Assembly: GCA_902617465.1 (NCBI GenBank)
Contig: CACMWO010000005.1
Span: 1 to 38,985 of the forward strand
Length of the DNA: 38,985 nt
Reading direction: 5' to 3'
Origin: an uncultured Alphaproteobacteria bacterium
Lineage (GTDB): Bacteria; Pseudomonadota; Alphaproteobacteria; HIMB59
The notes below the pieces were generated by a model, which was given only the letters and a program-made list of their open reading frames with translations, did not search any database and was not told the DNA's origin. Below are positions 18,897 through 27,969 of the stretch, piece after piece (position 1 is the first letter of the stretch; the number at the start of each line of letters is the position of its first letter). A program made the translations under genes and the position numbers.

Positions 18897-20741
18897 TTAA
18901 ACGCCTTTACGCTGTTTACTCTTACCTGTTTTGAAATCGTCTAGGGCTTTTTGATTATCGTCTGTTATTGGATCTTGAAGTGTTGGGCTTTCCCAAAAAG
19001 CAGTTCCCTCTAACCATTCGTAGCCATGAGTTTTTATAGCAATAACATAAGTTTTATCTGAGTCTTTGGCTCTTTTAAAAGCGGCCTCTAACTCTGAAGT
19101 TGAACTAACTGTCTCAGCGTTTGCTCCCATACTTTTAGCGTGATTTTCAAAATCTACAAATTGGAGATTGGTCGCTCTTGCAGCACGAAGATTACAAATA
19201 TACTCCTTACCTCCTTTCGCAAGTTGAAGTCTATTGATAACCATATGTCCGCCGTTATCACATACAATGATAATCAGTTTCTGGTTGTAAAGAACTGAGC
19301 TATAAATATCACTATTATTTAGTAAGTAAGATCCGTCTCCAATAAAAACAACTACATCCTGATCGGGTTTAGCCATTTTAATTCCAAGTGCTCCCGATAT
19401 TTCATATCCCATACAACTAAAGCCCCATTCAGTTTCGAAAGTATTAAGTTGCTTTGGCTTCCAGACTTGAACTACCTCACCAACAAGCCCTCCTGCAGCT
19501 GTAACAACAATGTCACTTGGATCTGAATTTCGATAAACTGCTCCCACTGCATGGGCATACGAGGGTTCTTCTTGATTTGTAGGACCACTTTGTTTTTCAA
19601 CATAAGCATCCCATTCATCTCTCTCTTTAATTGCTCTTTGGTACCAAGTGTTAGGAGCCCTCCAGTCGCCAAGAGCATCTGATATTTGTTGTAAACCAAT
19701 TTTAGCGTCACTAATGACGGATGTAGCTAAATGCTTAGTGGTATCGAAGCGAGCTGTATTTACTGAAACTAATTTAAAATTAGGATTTTCAAAATTTGCC
19801 CATGAACCGGTGGTGAAATCAGCTAATTTTGTACCTATAGCTAAAGCCAAATCAGTGTCTTTGGATAAGCTATTAGAGGAACCCTCACCCAATGCTCCTA
19901 CAGCACTTATATAATAGGGGTCATCTCTAGTCATACATCCTATCCCCATTACAGTTGAAGTTACTGGGATATTGTGTTTTTTAGCAAAAATAGATAGCTC
20001 TTCCTCTGCCTCAGAATACAGAACACCCCCTCCTGAGATAATAATTGGTTGTTTAGAATTCATTAATTTTTCAGCTGCCTGCTTAACTTGTCTTGGATCA
20101 GGGTGAACTCTTCTTACCTCATGAATTCTCTCTTCGAAAAATATTTCAGGATAATCAAATGTCTCTCCTTGAACATCCTGTGACATAGCAATGGTAGCAG
20201 GACCACAATCAGCAGGGTCTAGCATTAGTTGGATTGCTTGTGGGAGAGATGCAAGAATTTGCTCTGGTCTTGTAATTCTATCAAAATATTTTGATACTGA
20301 TTTAAAAGAGTCATTTGCTGTTTCTATGGGAGAATTAAAATTCTCAACTTGTTGTAAAACAGGATCAGGGAAGCGACTAGCAAATGTATCTCCTGGTAAA
20401 AGCAATATTGGAAGACGATTGCTCATCGCAACAGCAGCAGCTGTAACCATATTTGTTGCACCTGGTCCTACTGATGAGGTAGCAATAAAAATTTGTTTTC
20501 TCCTCATCGCTCTGGAGTAGCCTATACCCGTTAAAGCCATACTTTGTTCATGATGTCCTCTGTAACCAGGAAGATCAGATTGAAATTCTTCCATTGCTTG
20601 ACCTAAGCAAGCAACATTACCATGGCCATATATTGCAAATGCGCCAGGAAATAATGGTAGTTTTTTTTCATCAATAATCGTTTTTTGTGCAATTAAATAT
20701 TTAAAAAGTGCATGAGCACAAGACAATTTAATGGTTTTCAT
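18897..20741 (-). CDS. iolD: IolD-like ThDP-dependent 3D-(3,5/4)-trihydroxycyclohexane-1,2-dione acylhydrolase
   Basis: MKTIKLSCAHALFKYL..., YGHGNVACLGQAM, GYRGHHEQSMALTGIGYSRAMRRKQIFIATSSVGPGATNMVTAA, ThDP site GDGSYLLNNSDIYSSV. Start at 20741 preceded by GGAGG; ORF track start 20846 is too long. Confidence 0.86.
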   Translation of the reverse strand: MKTIKLSCAHALFKYLIAQKTIIDEKKLPLFPGAFAIYGHGNVACLGQAMEEFQSDLPGYRGHHEQSMALTGIGYSRAMRRKQIFIATSSVGPGATNMVTAAAVAMSNRLPILLLPGDTFASRFPDPVLQQVENFNSPIETANDSFKSVSKYFDRITRPEQILASLPQAIQLMLDPADCGPATIAMSQDVQGETFDYPEIFFEERIHEVRRVHPDPRQVKQAAEKLMNSKQPIIISGGGVLYSEAEEELSIFAKKHNIPVTSTVMGIGCMTRDDPYYISAVGALGEGSSNSLSKDTDLALAIGTKLADFTTGSWANFENPNFKLVSVNTARFDTTKHLATSVISDAKIGLQQISDALGDWRAPNTWYQRAIKERDEWDAYVEKQSGPTNQEEPSYAHAVGAVYRNSDPSDIVVTAAGGLVGEVVQVWKPKQLNTFETEWGFSCMGYEISGALGIKMAKPDQDVVVFIGDGSYLLNNSDIYSSVLYNQKLIIIVCDNGGHMVINRLQLAKGGKEYICNLRAARATNLQFVDFENHAKSMGANAETVSSTSELEAAFKRAKDSDKTYVIAIKTHGYEWLEGTAFWESPTLQDPITDDNQKALDDFKTGKSKQRKGV

Positions 20742-20854
20742 TATTCCTCCAAAAAAAATAACAATTTGAATATTACATGATAGAAAAGTAATTTGAATGA
20801 AAAAACCTTTTAATATTGAAACTTTTTTGAAATAACTTTTAATCAATAGATAAA

Positions 20855-21817
20855 ATGAAAATAGCTATATTAGGTAAAGTTCACCCAAATGGGCTTGAGT
20901 TTTTGAAGAAAAATAAACTAGAGGTCATTGAAATAGAAAATATTGAAAGTCAAAACTTGATAAAAGAATTAAGATTTGTTGATGGGATTCTGTTAAGAAC
21001 AGCAAAGCTGAAAGAGGAGGTTTTACAACATTGTGAAAATTTAAAAATTATATCAAGACACGGTGTTGGCTATGATAATGTAGATATAAATTATCTTAAT
21101 AAAAAGAAAATTGCTCTTTGTATTACTTCTACTTCTAATGCAGCAAGTGTAGCAGAACATGTCTTATCTATGTTTATTTACTTAACAAAAAACCTTTCTC
21201 TATCAGATAATCTTGTTAAACAGGGTAATTTTGAAAAAAGATCGGAACTACCTGACATTTTTGAGTTATATAAGAAAAAAGTTCTTATTATTGGTTTTGG
21301 TAGAATTGGCAAAGAAGTTGCAAAAAGATGCAAAGGATTTGATATGGAGATACATGTGTATGATCCTTTTTTGGATAAAGATTTAATTATAAAAAGTAAT
21401 TGTGTGCCTATAGAAAAAAATGAGGGATTAGCTTTGTCTGATTTTGTCAGCATTCACTTACCTTTGAATGAAAAGACAAAAAACTTTATATCTCAAAATG
21501 AATTAAACCTCATGAAGAAAAACTCTGTGCTTGTAAATACTTCTAGAGGAGGAATAGTTAATGAACATTATTTGTTTCAAGCATTAGAATCAAAAAAAAT
21601 CCGTGCTGCTGGTATGGATGTATTTGTATCGGAGCCCCCTGAGCCTAACCACCCTTTTTTTAGTTTAGATAATATTTTGCTAACACCTCATAATGCAGCA
21701 TTAACTTTAGAGTGTAGAGAGAGAATGTCTCTTGAGGCATCACAGAATATACTTTATTTTCTAAAAAATATGTCAGCACTTAATGAAGATAATTTAGTTA
21801 ATAAAAAATTTATTTAA
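20855..21817 (+). CDS. D-2-hydroxyacid dehydrogenase (SerA-like)
   Basis: ISRHGVGYDNVD, VLIIGFGRIGKEVAKR, VNTSRGGIVNE, GMDVFVSEPPEPNHPFFSLDNILLTPHNA. Confidence 0.9.
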   Translation: MKIAILGKVHPNGLEFLKKNKLEVIEIENIESQNLIKELRFVDGILLRTAKLKEEVLQHCENLKIISRHGVGYDNVDINYLNKKKIALCITSTSNAASVAEHVLSMFIYLTKNLSLSDNLVKQGNFEKRSELPDIFELYKKKVLIIGFGRIGKEVAKRCKGFDMEIHVYDPFLDKDLIIKSNCVPIEKNEGLALSDFVSIHLPLNEKTKNFISQNELNLMKKNSVLVNTSRGGIVNEHYLFQALESKKIRAAGMDVFVSEPPEPNHPFFSLDNILLTPHNAALTLECRERMSLEASQNILYFLKNMSALNEDNLVNKKFI

Positions 21818-21819
21818 AA

Positions 21820-22692
21820 TCAAATATCAGATAAAAGTTGCTCTCGACCCTTAGTGCTTGTTTCAATTTTATGAATATTGCCACCAGCACGATCGTTATC
21901 TGGATCTGCTCTTAGAGATGTCACATAAAGACTTGATAATTCCGCACCTCCAAATGTAACGCAGGTAGGTGTATTAGTTGGAAGATCTACTTTTTCTATA
22001 ATTTTTTCATTTATTGTATCAATACAAATGACACATTTTCCTCTAACTCTTGCTGACCAATAATTATTTTCAATATCAACAGTAGCACCATCTGGCTCTC
22101 CAACATTGTTAAAGATCATATTAGAGTCTCGTTTAACGAATGTCCTAAAATCTTGAGAATACTCAAATTTTTGTATTAACCCTGTTGGGGTATCAGCAAA
22201 GTACATTAAATTTTGTTCTTGTGAAAACGCTATTCCATTTGAGACAGTAATGTTTGATAAAAGGTGTGTTAAGGATAAGTCTGGAGCTAGTCTGTAAAGA
22301 TTGGCTATAGGCTTTCTGTTTATTTTATCTGGATCCTCGTTATATGTACCAAATACAATACCTCCATATGGGTCTACTTTTGCATCATTGATACGAGTTT
22401 CCTTTATATTGTTTTCAACGTCACATATTTTTTTAAAAGATGAAAAATTTTGATCAGCAATAGCAATAAAATTAGGGAAACCAATTATAAAACCATCTTT
22501 TTTTCTTGGCAGAATAAAGCCTGCCCTATCCGGTAAATTAAATTCAAAACTTTTATTTTTATCATCAAGTTTAAAAGCTTTTTTTCCCTGTATGTCAGTC
22601 CAAACTAAGCAGTCATATCTTGGGTCCCAAAAACAACTTTCTCCGAGTATATTTTCACATTTAAGTACAGTTGAAACCTGAGCATTATTCAT
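21820..22692 (-). CDS. SMP-30/gluconolactonase/LRE family protein
   Basis: GESCFWDPRYDCLVWTDIQGKKAF, SNGIAFSQEQNLMYFADT, EPDGATVDIENNYW, PTNTPTCVTFGG. Confidence 0.9.
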   Translation of the reverse strand: MNNAQVSTVLKCENILGESCFWDPRYDCLVWTDIQGKKAFKLDDKNKSFEFNLPDRAGFILPRKKDGFIIGFPNFIAIADQNFSSFKKICDVENNIKETRINDAKVDPYGGIVFGTYNEDPDKINRKPIANLYRLAPDLSLTHLLSNITVSNGIAFSQEQNLMYFADTPTGLIQKFEYSQDFRTFVKRDSNMIFNNVGEPDGATVDIENNYWSARVRGKCVICIDTINEKIIEKVDLPTNTPTCVTFGGAELSSLYVTSLRADPDNDRAGGNIHKIETSTKGREQLLSDI

Positions 22693-22693
22693 A

Positions 22694-23779
22694 TTAATTA
22701 ATTATATTATTTTGCGATATATTAGTAATCAAATATGATTTTGGACAATCATTTAAAATTTTTTCTGTTATATCTTCTCTTTGAATATTAGATGTTAAAA
22801 TTACTGTGCAACCACCAAATCCAGCTCCTGTAAGTCTAGCCCCAAGAGCACCATGTGACCGGGCTTTTTTAACTACATAATTTAATTCTGGACTTGAGAT
22901 TTCATAATCATTATCCATAGAGGAGTGACTCTCATTCATTAATTCTCCAAATGCCTGTGCATTATTATTTTTTAAAAATTGAACAGCTTTTTTTACTCGA
23001 AAATTTTCTGAGATGACATGCCTAGCTCTTTTTAAAATTTTAGGATCTTTGATTAAACTTAAGTTAGTAATTTCAGCATGTCGTAATGAAGGAATATTAA
23101 GAAATTTTGCAGCTGCTTCTGTCTCTCTTTTTCTTTCATTATACAAACCTTCTGAAAGTTTACGTGTACTTCCGGAATGAATTACGACAAAAGTGTACTC
23201 GCTAAAGATAGGTATTATTTCTGTGCTCAAATTTTCACAATCCAAGAATAGTGCCTGACCAAATTTAGCTATCGCTGAAGACATTTGATCCATTATCCCA
23301 CAATAGGTTCCAATAAAATTATGTTCAATCAATTGTCCTATCTGAGCAATTTTGGTTAGTGGTAATTCTAGATTCACCATTTTACATAAAGCCTTTATCA
23401 ATGCGATCTCAAGCGCCGCGGATGAGGACAAGCCAGAACCAGCAGGAATATCAGATGTCACAGACAAGTTAAGACCTGACATATGATGTCCCTCCTTTCC
23501 TAAATAAAATAAAGCACCTCTTACAAAATCTATCCAAGATCCATCTGTTTTAGAGTCAAAAAGAGAAGATTTTTTTCCAAATTCATCGGAAATTCCAACA
23601 ATTTGTGAGTCTGATCGTGGGCCAATACTAACTTCGATTTTTTGATCAATTAAAGTAGGAAGCACAAAACCGTAGTTATAATCAGTATGTTCTCCAATTA
23701 AATTTACTCTACCATGCGCTTGTGCTGAAGAGACAGGTGAACATTGAAAGTTAGTTTGAAATAATTTTACACTATTCAT
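22694..23779 (-). CDS. galK: Galactokinase
   Basis: HGRVNLIGEHTDYNYGFVLP, SVTSDIPAGSGLSSSAALEIA, GALGARLTGAGFGGCTV: GHMP galactokinase signatures. Start at MNSVKLF (23779) is preferred over 23794. Confidence 0.95.
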   Translation of the reverse strand: MNSVKLFQTNFQCSPVSSAQAHGRVNLIGEHTDYNYGFVLPTLIDQKIEVSIGPRSDSQIVGISDEFGKKSSLFDSKTDGSWIDFVRGALFYLGKEGHHMSGLNLSVTSDIPAGSGLSSSAALEIALIKALCKMVNLELPLTKIAQIGQLIEHNFIGTYCGIMDQMSSAIAKFGQALFLDCENLSTEIIPIFSEYTFVVIHSGSTRKLSEGLYNERKRETEAAAKFLNIPSLRHAEITNLSLIKDPKILKRARHVISENFRVKKAVQFLKNNNAQAFGELMNESHSSMDNDYEISSPELNYVVKKARSHGALGARLTGAGFGGCTVILTSNIQREDITEKILNDCPKSYLITNISQNNIIN

Positions 23780-24830
23780 CTGGCTTTTCATCACCCCGCA
23801 AAATACGAGCTGAGCGCTCTGGAGGAAGATCTACAAGAAAAAATCCGGCAATCTGTTCAACACCTGCTAAATATTTAAGTTTTGTTTTTGATCTGCGAAT
23901 TGGTTGAAAACAAATGTGAAGATGATGGAATTTCTCATAACCTTTTGGCGATAGCTGCCATGCAAGTGTATAGGGCATAGGAGAATTAAATATTGCATCT
24001 AATTTCTTAGAGGCTTCAAGAATTAGTTCTGCAAGATCCTGTTGCTCCTCATCTGAAAGTTCAAATAAATGAGATATTTTTCGATATGGAACAACCCAGA
24101 TCTCAAAAGGGTATCTTGCCCATCTTGGAACAAAAGATATTGCAGTATTATTTTTTTTTAAAATTAATTCTTTGGGTATGTCAAATAAATATTTATTTAG
24201 TGGATTAATTTTTTGAGCAATAGATTGTTTTTTTATTATTTCTGGAATATGTCCAAAACTATAAATTTGTCCATGCGGATGTTCTAATGTTACACCAATT
24301 TCTTTTCCTTTATTTTCAAATGGTAAAATATATTTAATTTTAGAGTTATTAATTAATTCTTTAGTCCGAAAAGATAATGCTTGGATGATTAATTCAATTC
24401 TCTCCAAAGGCAATTTGGAAAATTCATCATTGTGATTTGAACTATAAGAGATTACATCACAATTTCCAGTTGCTCTATCTGTGTTTATTTCTAAGGATGG
24501 AAATTCAGATCTTTCTAAATGAAGAGAGCTGAATCTATTAGTAAAAATAGCAACTTCATATTGATCAACTGGAATATCTGTGGGATTTTTATTATTTGTC
24601 ATAGGACATAGAGGACAATCAAGTGAGTTAGGAAGAAAAGTTCTATTTTGTCTAGTTGATGAATAACCTACCCACTCAGATCGAGTTGGGTGAAACCGAA
24701 GATGGGTTTGATTATCTAAAATAGGGGGTAAACCCTTAAAAAACTTATAATTTAACTCATTTTTACTAAATAAAATTAGCTCTTTACCCTCACCTCTATC
24801 AATTTTTTTTATAAATGGGTCTTTAATCAT
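23772..24830 (-). CDS. galT: Galactose-1-phosphate uridylyltransferase
   Basis: CPLCPMTNN, LPFENKGKEIGVTLEHPHGQIYSF, FHHLHICFQPI. Confidence 0.94.
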   Translation of the reverse strand: MIKDPFIKKIDRGEGKELILFSKNELNYKFFKGLPPILDNQTHLRFHPTRSEWVGYSSTRQNRTFLPNSLDCPLCPMTNNKNPTDIPVDQYEVAIFTNRFSSLHLERSEFPSLEINTDRATGNCDVISYSSNHNDEFSKLPLERIELIIQALSFRTKELINNSKIKYILPFENKGKEIGVTLEHPHGQIYSFGHIPEIIKKQSIAQKINPLNKYLFDIPKELILKKNNTAISFVPRWARYPFEIWVVPYRKISHLFELSDEEQQDLAELILEASKKLDAIFNSPMPYTLAWQLSPKGYEKFHHLHICFQPIRRSKTKLKYLAGVEQIAGFFLVDLPPERSARILRGDEKPDE

Positions 24831-26155
24831 TTAAAGGCTGGTAGCATTGAGCCATGAGCATCTATTAGCTCATCAACCATTTTCCATATTTGATCTAAAT
24901 TGAGCTCTCCCGCAGTGTGAGGATCGAGCATTGCAGCATAATAAATTGAATCTTTTTTTCGGGTCTTAAGCGCTTCGACGGTTAATTGTTGAACACTAAT
25001 ATTTGTTTGAATCAAATTTGCCAAATGAATTGGCAATGGCGGCACAACTTGTGGAACCAAATCATCTTCTTGAACAACACACGGAACCTCAACACAACTA
25101 TTATTAGGTAAATTGGGTATCAGATTTGTGTTTAAAACATTACCGTAAATAATATCTTTTTTTCCTGTAATCATAGATAAAATTACTCTTGATGCATACT
25201 CTACAGATTTATTATTATCTATTTTTGGATTACTGAGCATATCTTTTTCTTGTTTATCCCATTCTAGAATTTGTTTTTCACATCGACGAATATATTCATT
25301 AATTGGAATATCAAATTTTCTGATTAAGTCTTTTTGGTGACTTTTTATAAACCAAGGAGTATATTCAGCAAAATGCTCAGATGATTCAGTAACAAAATAA
25401 CCAAGTTTTTTTAATACTTCATATCTCACTTTGTTTGAACAGCCATCCCAATTAGTACCAAAATCTCCTGTCTCACCTTTTTGAAAGATTTTAGGATATA
25501 GATCCTCTGTTGAACCATTATTCAATTTTTTTGCAAACTTAGTAAAAAAGGACATGTGGTTGATACCAGAACACTCAAACTCAATTTTGTTAAAATCCTC
25601 ACCTATGTCTCTAGCTAAATCAGCAACAGTACCTTGAACTGAATGGCAAAGTCCTACATATCGAAGTTCTGGTACGAAGTGAGAAAGACCAAGACAATTA
25701 ATGGCCATTGGATTTACATATTGAAGCATCATTGCCCTTGGGCATAGCTCTAACATTTCTTCAGCAATTTCAACTAAAACAGGGACTGTTCTTAACCCGC
25801 GCATAATTCCTCCGATGCCTACGGTGTCTGCGATAGTTTGTTGGAGCCCATATTTGGCAGGTATTTCAAAATCAATCAAAGTTGATGGCTTGTAGCCACC
25901 TACTTGTATCATTACTATAACAAAATCAGCCTCTTTTAAGGCTTTTTTTCTATCATTTGTTGATTTGATTGATGCTGAAACTTTAAGAGAGGACGCAACC
26001 TTATCTGCAACTATTTGAGAAGTTTTTAGCCTTGATGAGTCAATATCATATAAAGTAATTTCAGAAGAATTTAATTCTGACTCAAGTAAAATATCTGTCA
26101 AAATATTTTTCATAAAAACAGTGCTTCCCGCGCCAACAAAAGAAATTTTAGTCAA
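24827..26155 (-). CDS. Glycoside hydrolase family 4 alpha-galactosidase (MelA-like, CHS subtype)
   Basis: ISFVGAGSTVFMKNILTDIL, MLQYVNPMAINC, GLCHSVQGT, GINHMSFF. TTG start; ATGA overlap with galT. Confidence 0.9.
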   Translation of the reverse strand: MTKISFVGAGSTVFMKNILTDILLESELNSSEITLYDIDSSRLKTSQIVADKVASSLKVSASIKSTNDRKKALKEADFVIVMIQVGGYKPSTLIDFEIPAKYGLQQTIADTVGIGGIMRGLRTVPVLVEIAEEMLELCPRAMMLQYVNPMAINCLGLSHFVPELRYVGLCHSVQGTVADLARDIGEDFNKIEFECSGINHMSFFTKFAKKLNNGSTEDLYPKIFQKGETGDFGTNWDGCSNKVRYEVLKKLGYFVTESSEHFAEYTPWFIKSHQKDLIRKFDIPINEYIRRCEKQILEWDKQEKDMLSNPKIDNNKSVEYASRVILSMITGKKDIIYGNVLNTNLIPNLPNNSCVEVPCVVQEDDLVPQVVPPLPIHLANLIQTNISVQQLTVEALKTRKKDSIYYAAMLDPHTAGELNLDQIWKMVDELIDAHGSMLPAFK

Positions 26156-26157
26156 AT

Positions 26158-27009
26158 CTATCCCTTACTAGCGCCCAAGGTTAAACCAGCTATGAAATGT
26201 TTTTGCATTAAAAAAAACATTATGACAGGTGGTATGGCTGCCATGATAGAACCTGCAGATAAAAGATGATACGCGGATATCCATTGACCATTTAAAGATT
26301 TCAAACCTGCTGTGATAGGCATCGCATGGTGGCCTTGTATCAAAACAGTTGCCCAAAAAAAATCATTCCAAATAAAAGTAAAAATTAATACTGATAGTGC
26401 CGCGATAGCAGGTCTAGTCAATGGAAGAACAATTTTTAAAAATATATTAAATTCCGAGGTACCATCTATTCTTGCGGCTTCAAATAATTCATTTGGTAAA
26501 GCTTTTATAAAGTTTCTCATAAACAAAGTGCAAAAACCTGTTTGAAAGGCAACATGAAATAAAACTAATCCTGTTACTGTATCATACAAGCCCATTTGGT
26601 AAGTTAGGTCTCTTACGGGTATCATTAAAATTTGAAATGGAACAAAATTTCCAGCTATAAATGTAAAAAATATAAACAAGTTTGCCTTAAATCTGTATGA
26701 TGCAAGTGCAAATCCTGTCATGCAACTTAATGCAACAGCTCCTATCATTGTTGGTATAGTTATTTTAAAACTATTCATTATATAAGAAAGCATTGGTGTA
26801 TTTTGAAAAACATCTTTTAAATTGCTAAATAATAAAAATTCACTTGGCACTCCCCATAAATTTCCTTGAGCAATATCTCCGAGGCCTCTAATGGATGTGA
26901 GCATTATTCCAATTAGTGGTATCAACCATATTAATAGTGAAATAGGTATTAAAACTCTGTAAGAAATTTGATTAATTAATGGTCTTTTTTGAATAGGAAT
27001 TGGAAACAT
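26158..27009 (-). CDS. Sugar ABC transporter permease (MalG-like)
   Basis: EAA motif ELFEAARIDGTSEFNIFLKIVLPLTRPA; TM segments. Confidence 0.92.
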   Translation of the reverse strand: MFPIPIQKRPLINQISYRVLIPISLLIWLIPLIGIMLTSIRGLGDIAQGNLWGVPSEFLLFSNLKDVFQNTPMLSYIMNSFKITIPTMIGAVALSCMTGFALASYRFKANLFIFFTFIAGNFVPFQILMIPVRDLTYQMGLYDTVTGLVLFHVAFQTGFCTLFMRNFIKALPNELFEAARIDGTSEFNIFLKIVLPLTRPAIAALSVLIFTFIWNDFFWATVLIQGHHAMPITAGLKSLNGQWISAYHLLSAGSIMAAIPPVIMFFLMQKHFIAGLTLGASKG

Positions 27010-27926
27010 TAAAGACCTTTTTTCTCACTTTGATACATACGGTAGATAAAGAAAAGAATATAAAACATCATGATTGTAAATAATACTGCTGCAATTGCAG
27101 ATCCATATCCCATTCTATAGCCATACTCACTAAGGGCTGTTTCGAACATATAATACGCTAAGACATTTGTGGAGCCCCAAGGGCCACCTTGAGTCATAAT
27201 TGCTACCATGTCAAAACTTCTTAATGATCCAATAACTGTTACAACGATAGCTAAGAATGTTGCAGGTCTCAGTTGTGGTAAAATAATATTTTTAAATAAA
27301 GAGAAACCTTTAGCACCATCCATTCTACCAGCCTCAATTTGATCGGTATTAAGATTGTTTAAGCCAGTAAGATACAAAATCATACAGTAGGCAATTTGTG
27401 GATATATGCCTGCAAAAATTATTCCATAAGTTGCAAAATCTTCATCTGCTAAAATTGCGTAATTGCCAAGACCAATTGCCTCAAGGAATGGTCCAATCAC
27501 ACCGCGTGGATTATAAAACCAAGCAAAAATAATTCCAATTACAACTTGAGAGATCACAAAAGGGAAGAAAAAAAGAGATTTAATTAGCCTAATTCCAAAA
27601 ATTGTTTGGTTTAAAAAAATTGCCAAACCTAATCCGATAGGAACGGCCAACATAAAGAATATCAACCACTTAATATTATTTATTAAAGATATATAAAAAT
27701 ACTCATCATCTAGTAATTCAATGTAATTTGAAAATCCTACGTAAATTGCTGGTGATAAACCATCCCACTGTAACAAAGATATATATAAAGAGTTAAAAAT
27801 TGGCCAAATAACGTAAACGAGAAATAAAACTAGGCCTGGAAATAAAAAAATCCAAGGGGTTAATCTTTGTTGATTAAGCTTCCACCATGATGATTTTCTA
27901 TAAGGTATTTGAGTAGAGCTTGGCAC
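27009..27926 (-). CDS. Sugar ABC transporter permease (MalF/UgpA-like)
   Basis: TPWIFLFPGLVLFLVYVIWPIFNSLYISL; DQIEAGRMDGAKGFSLFKNIILPQLRPA. Confidence 0.92.
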   Translation of the reverse strand: MPSSTQIPYRKSSWWKLNQQRLTPWIFLFPGLVLFLVYVIWPIFNSLYISLLQWDGLSPAIYVGFSNYIELLDDEYFYISLINNIKWLIFFMLAVPIGLGLAIFLNQTIFGIRLIKSLFFFPFVISQVVIGIIFAWFYNPRGVIGPFLEAIGLGNYAILADEDFATYGIIFAGIYPQIAYCMILYLTGLNNLNTDQIEAGRMDGAKGFSLFKNIILPQLRPATFLAIVVTVIGSLRSFDMVAIMTQGGPWGSTNVLAYYMFETALSEYGYRMGYGSAIAAVLFTIMMFYILFFIYRMYQSEKKGL

Positions 27927-27935
27927 CTTTGTTTA

Positions 27936-27959
27936 GGGGGTGGCACAAAGGCCACCCCT
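27936..27959 (-). promoter_or_regulatory. Intergenic RNA stem-loop between binding-protein gene and permease gene
   Basis: GGGGTGGC-ACAAAG-GCCACCCC (27937-27958), G-C-rich stem in an AT-rich genome. Confidence 0.75.
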
Positions 27960-27969
27960 ATTTCAATAA

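Noticed and set aside
19472-20520. ORFs overlapping iolD (19472-19711 same strand other frame; 19648-19914 and 20191-20520 plus strand)
   Set aside because: Lie inside the IolD coding sequence with no domain; frame-shadow artefacts.
20763-20798. Two AATTTGAAT direct repeats 27 bp apart in the iolD/hydroxyacid dehydrogenase divergent promoter
   Set aside because: Short low-complexity match with no corroborating evidence.
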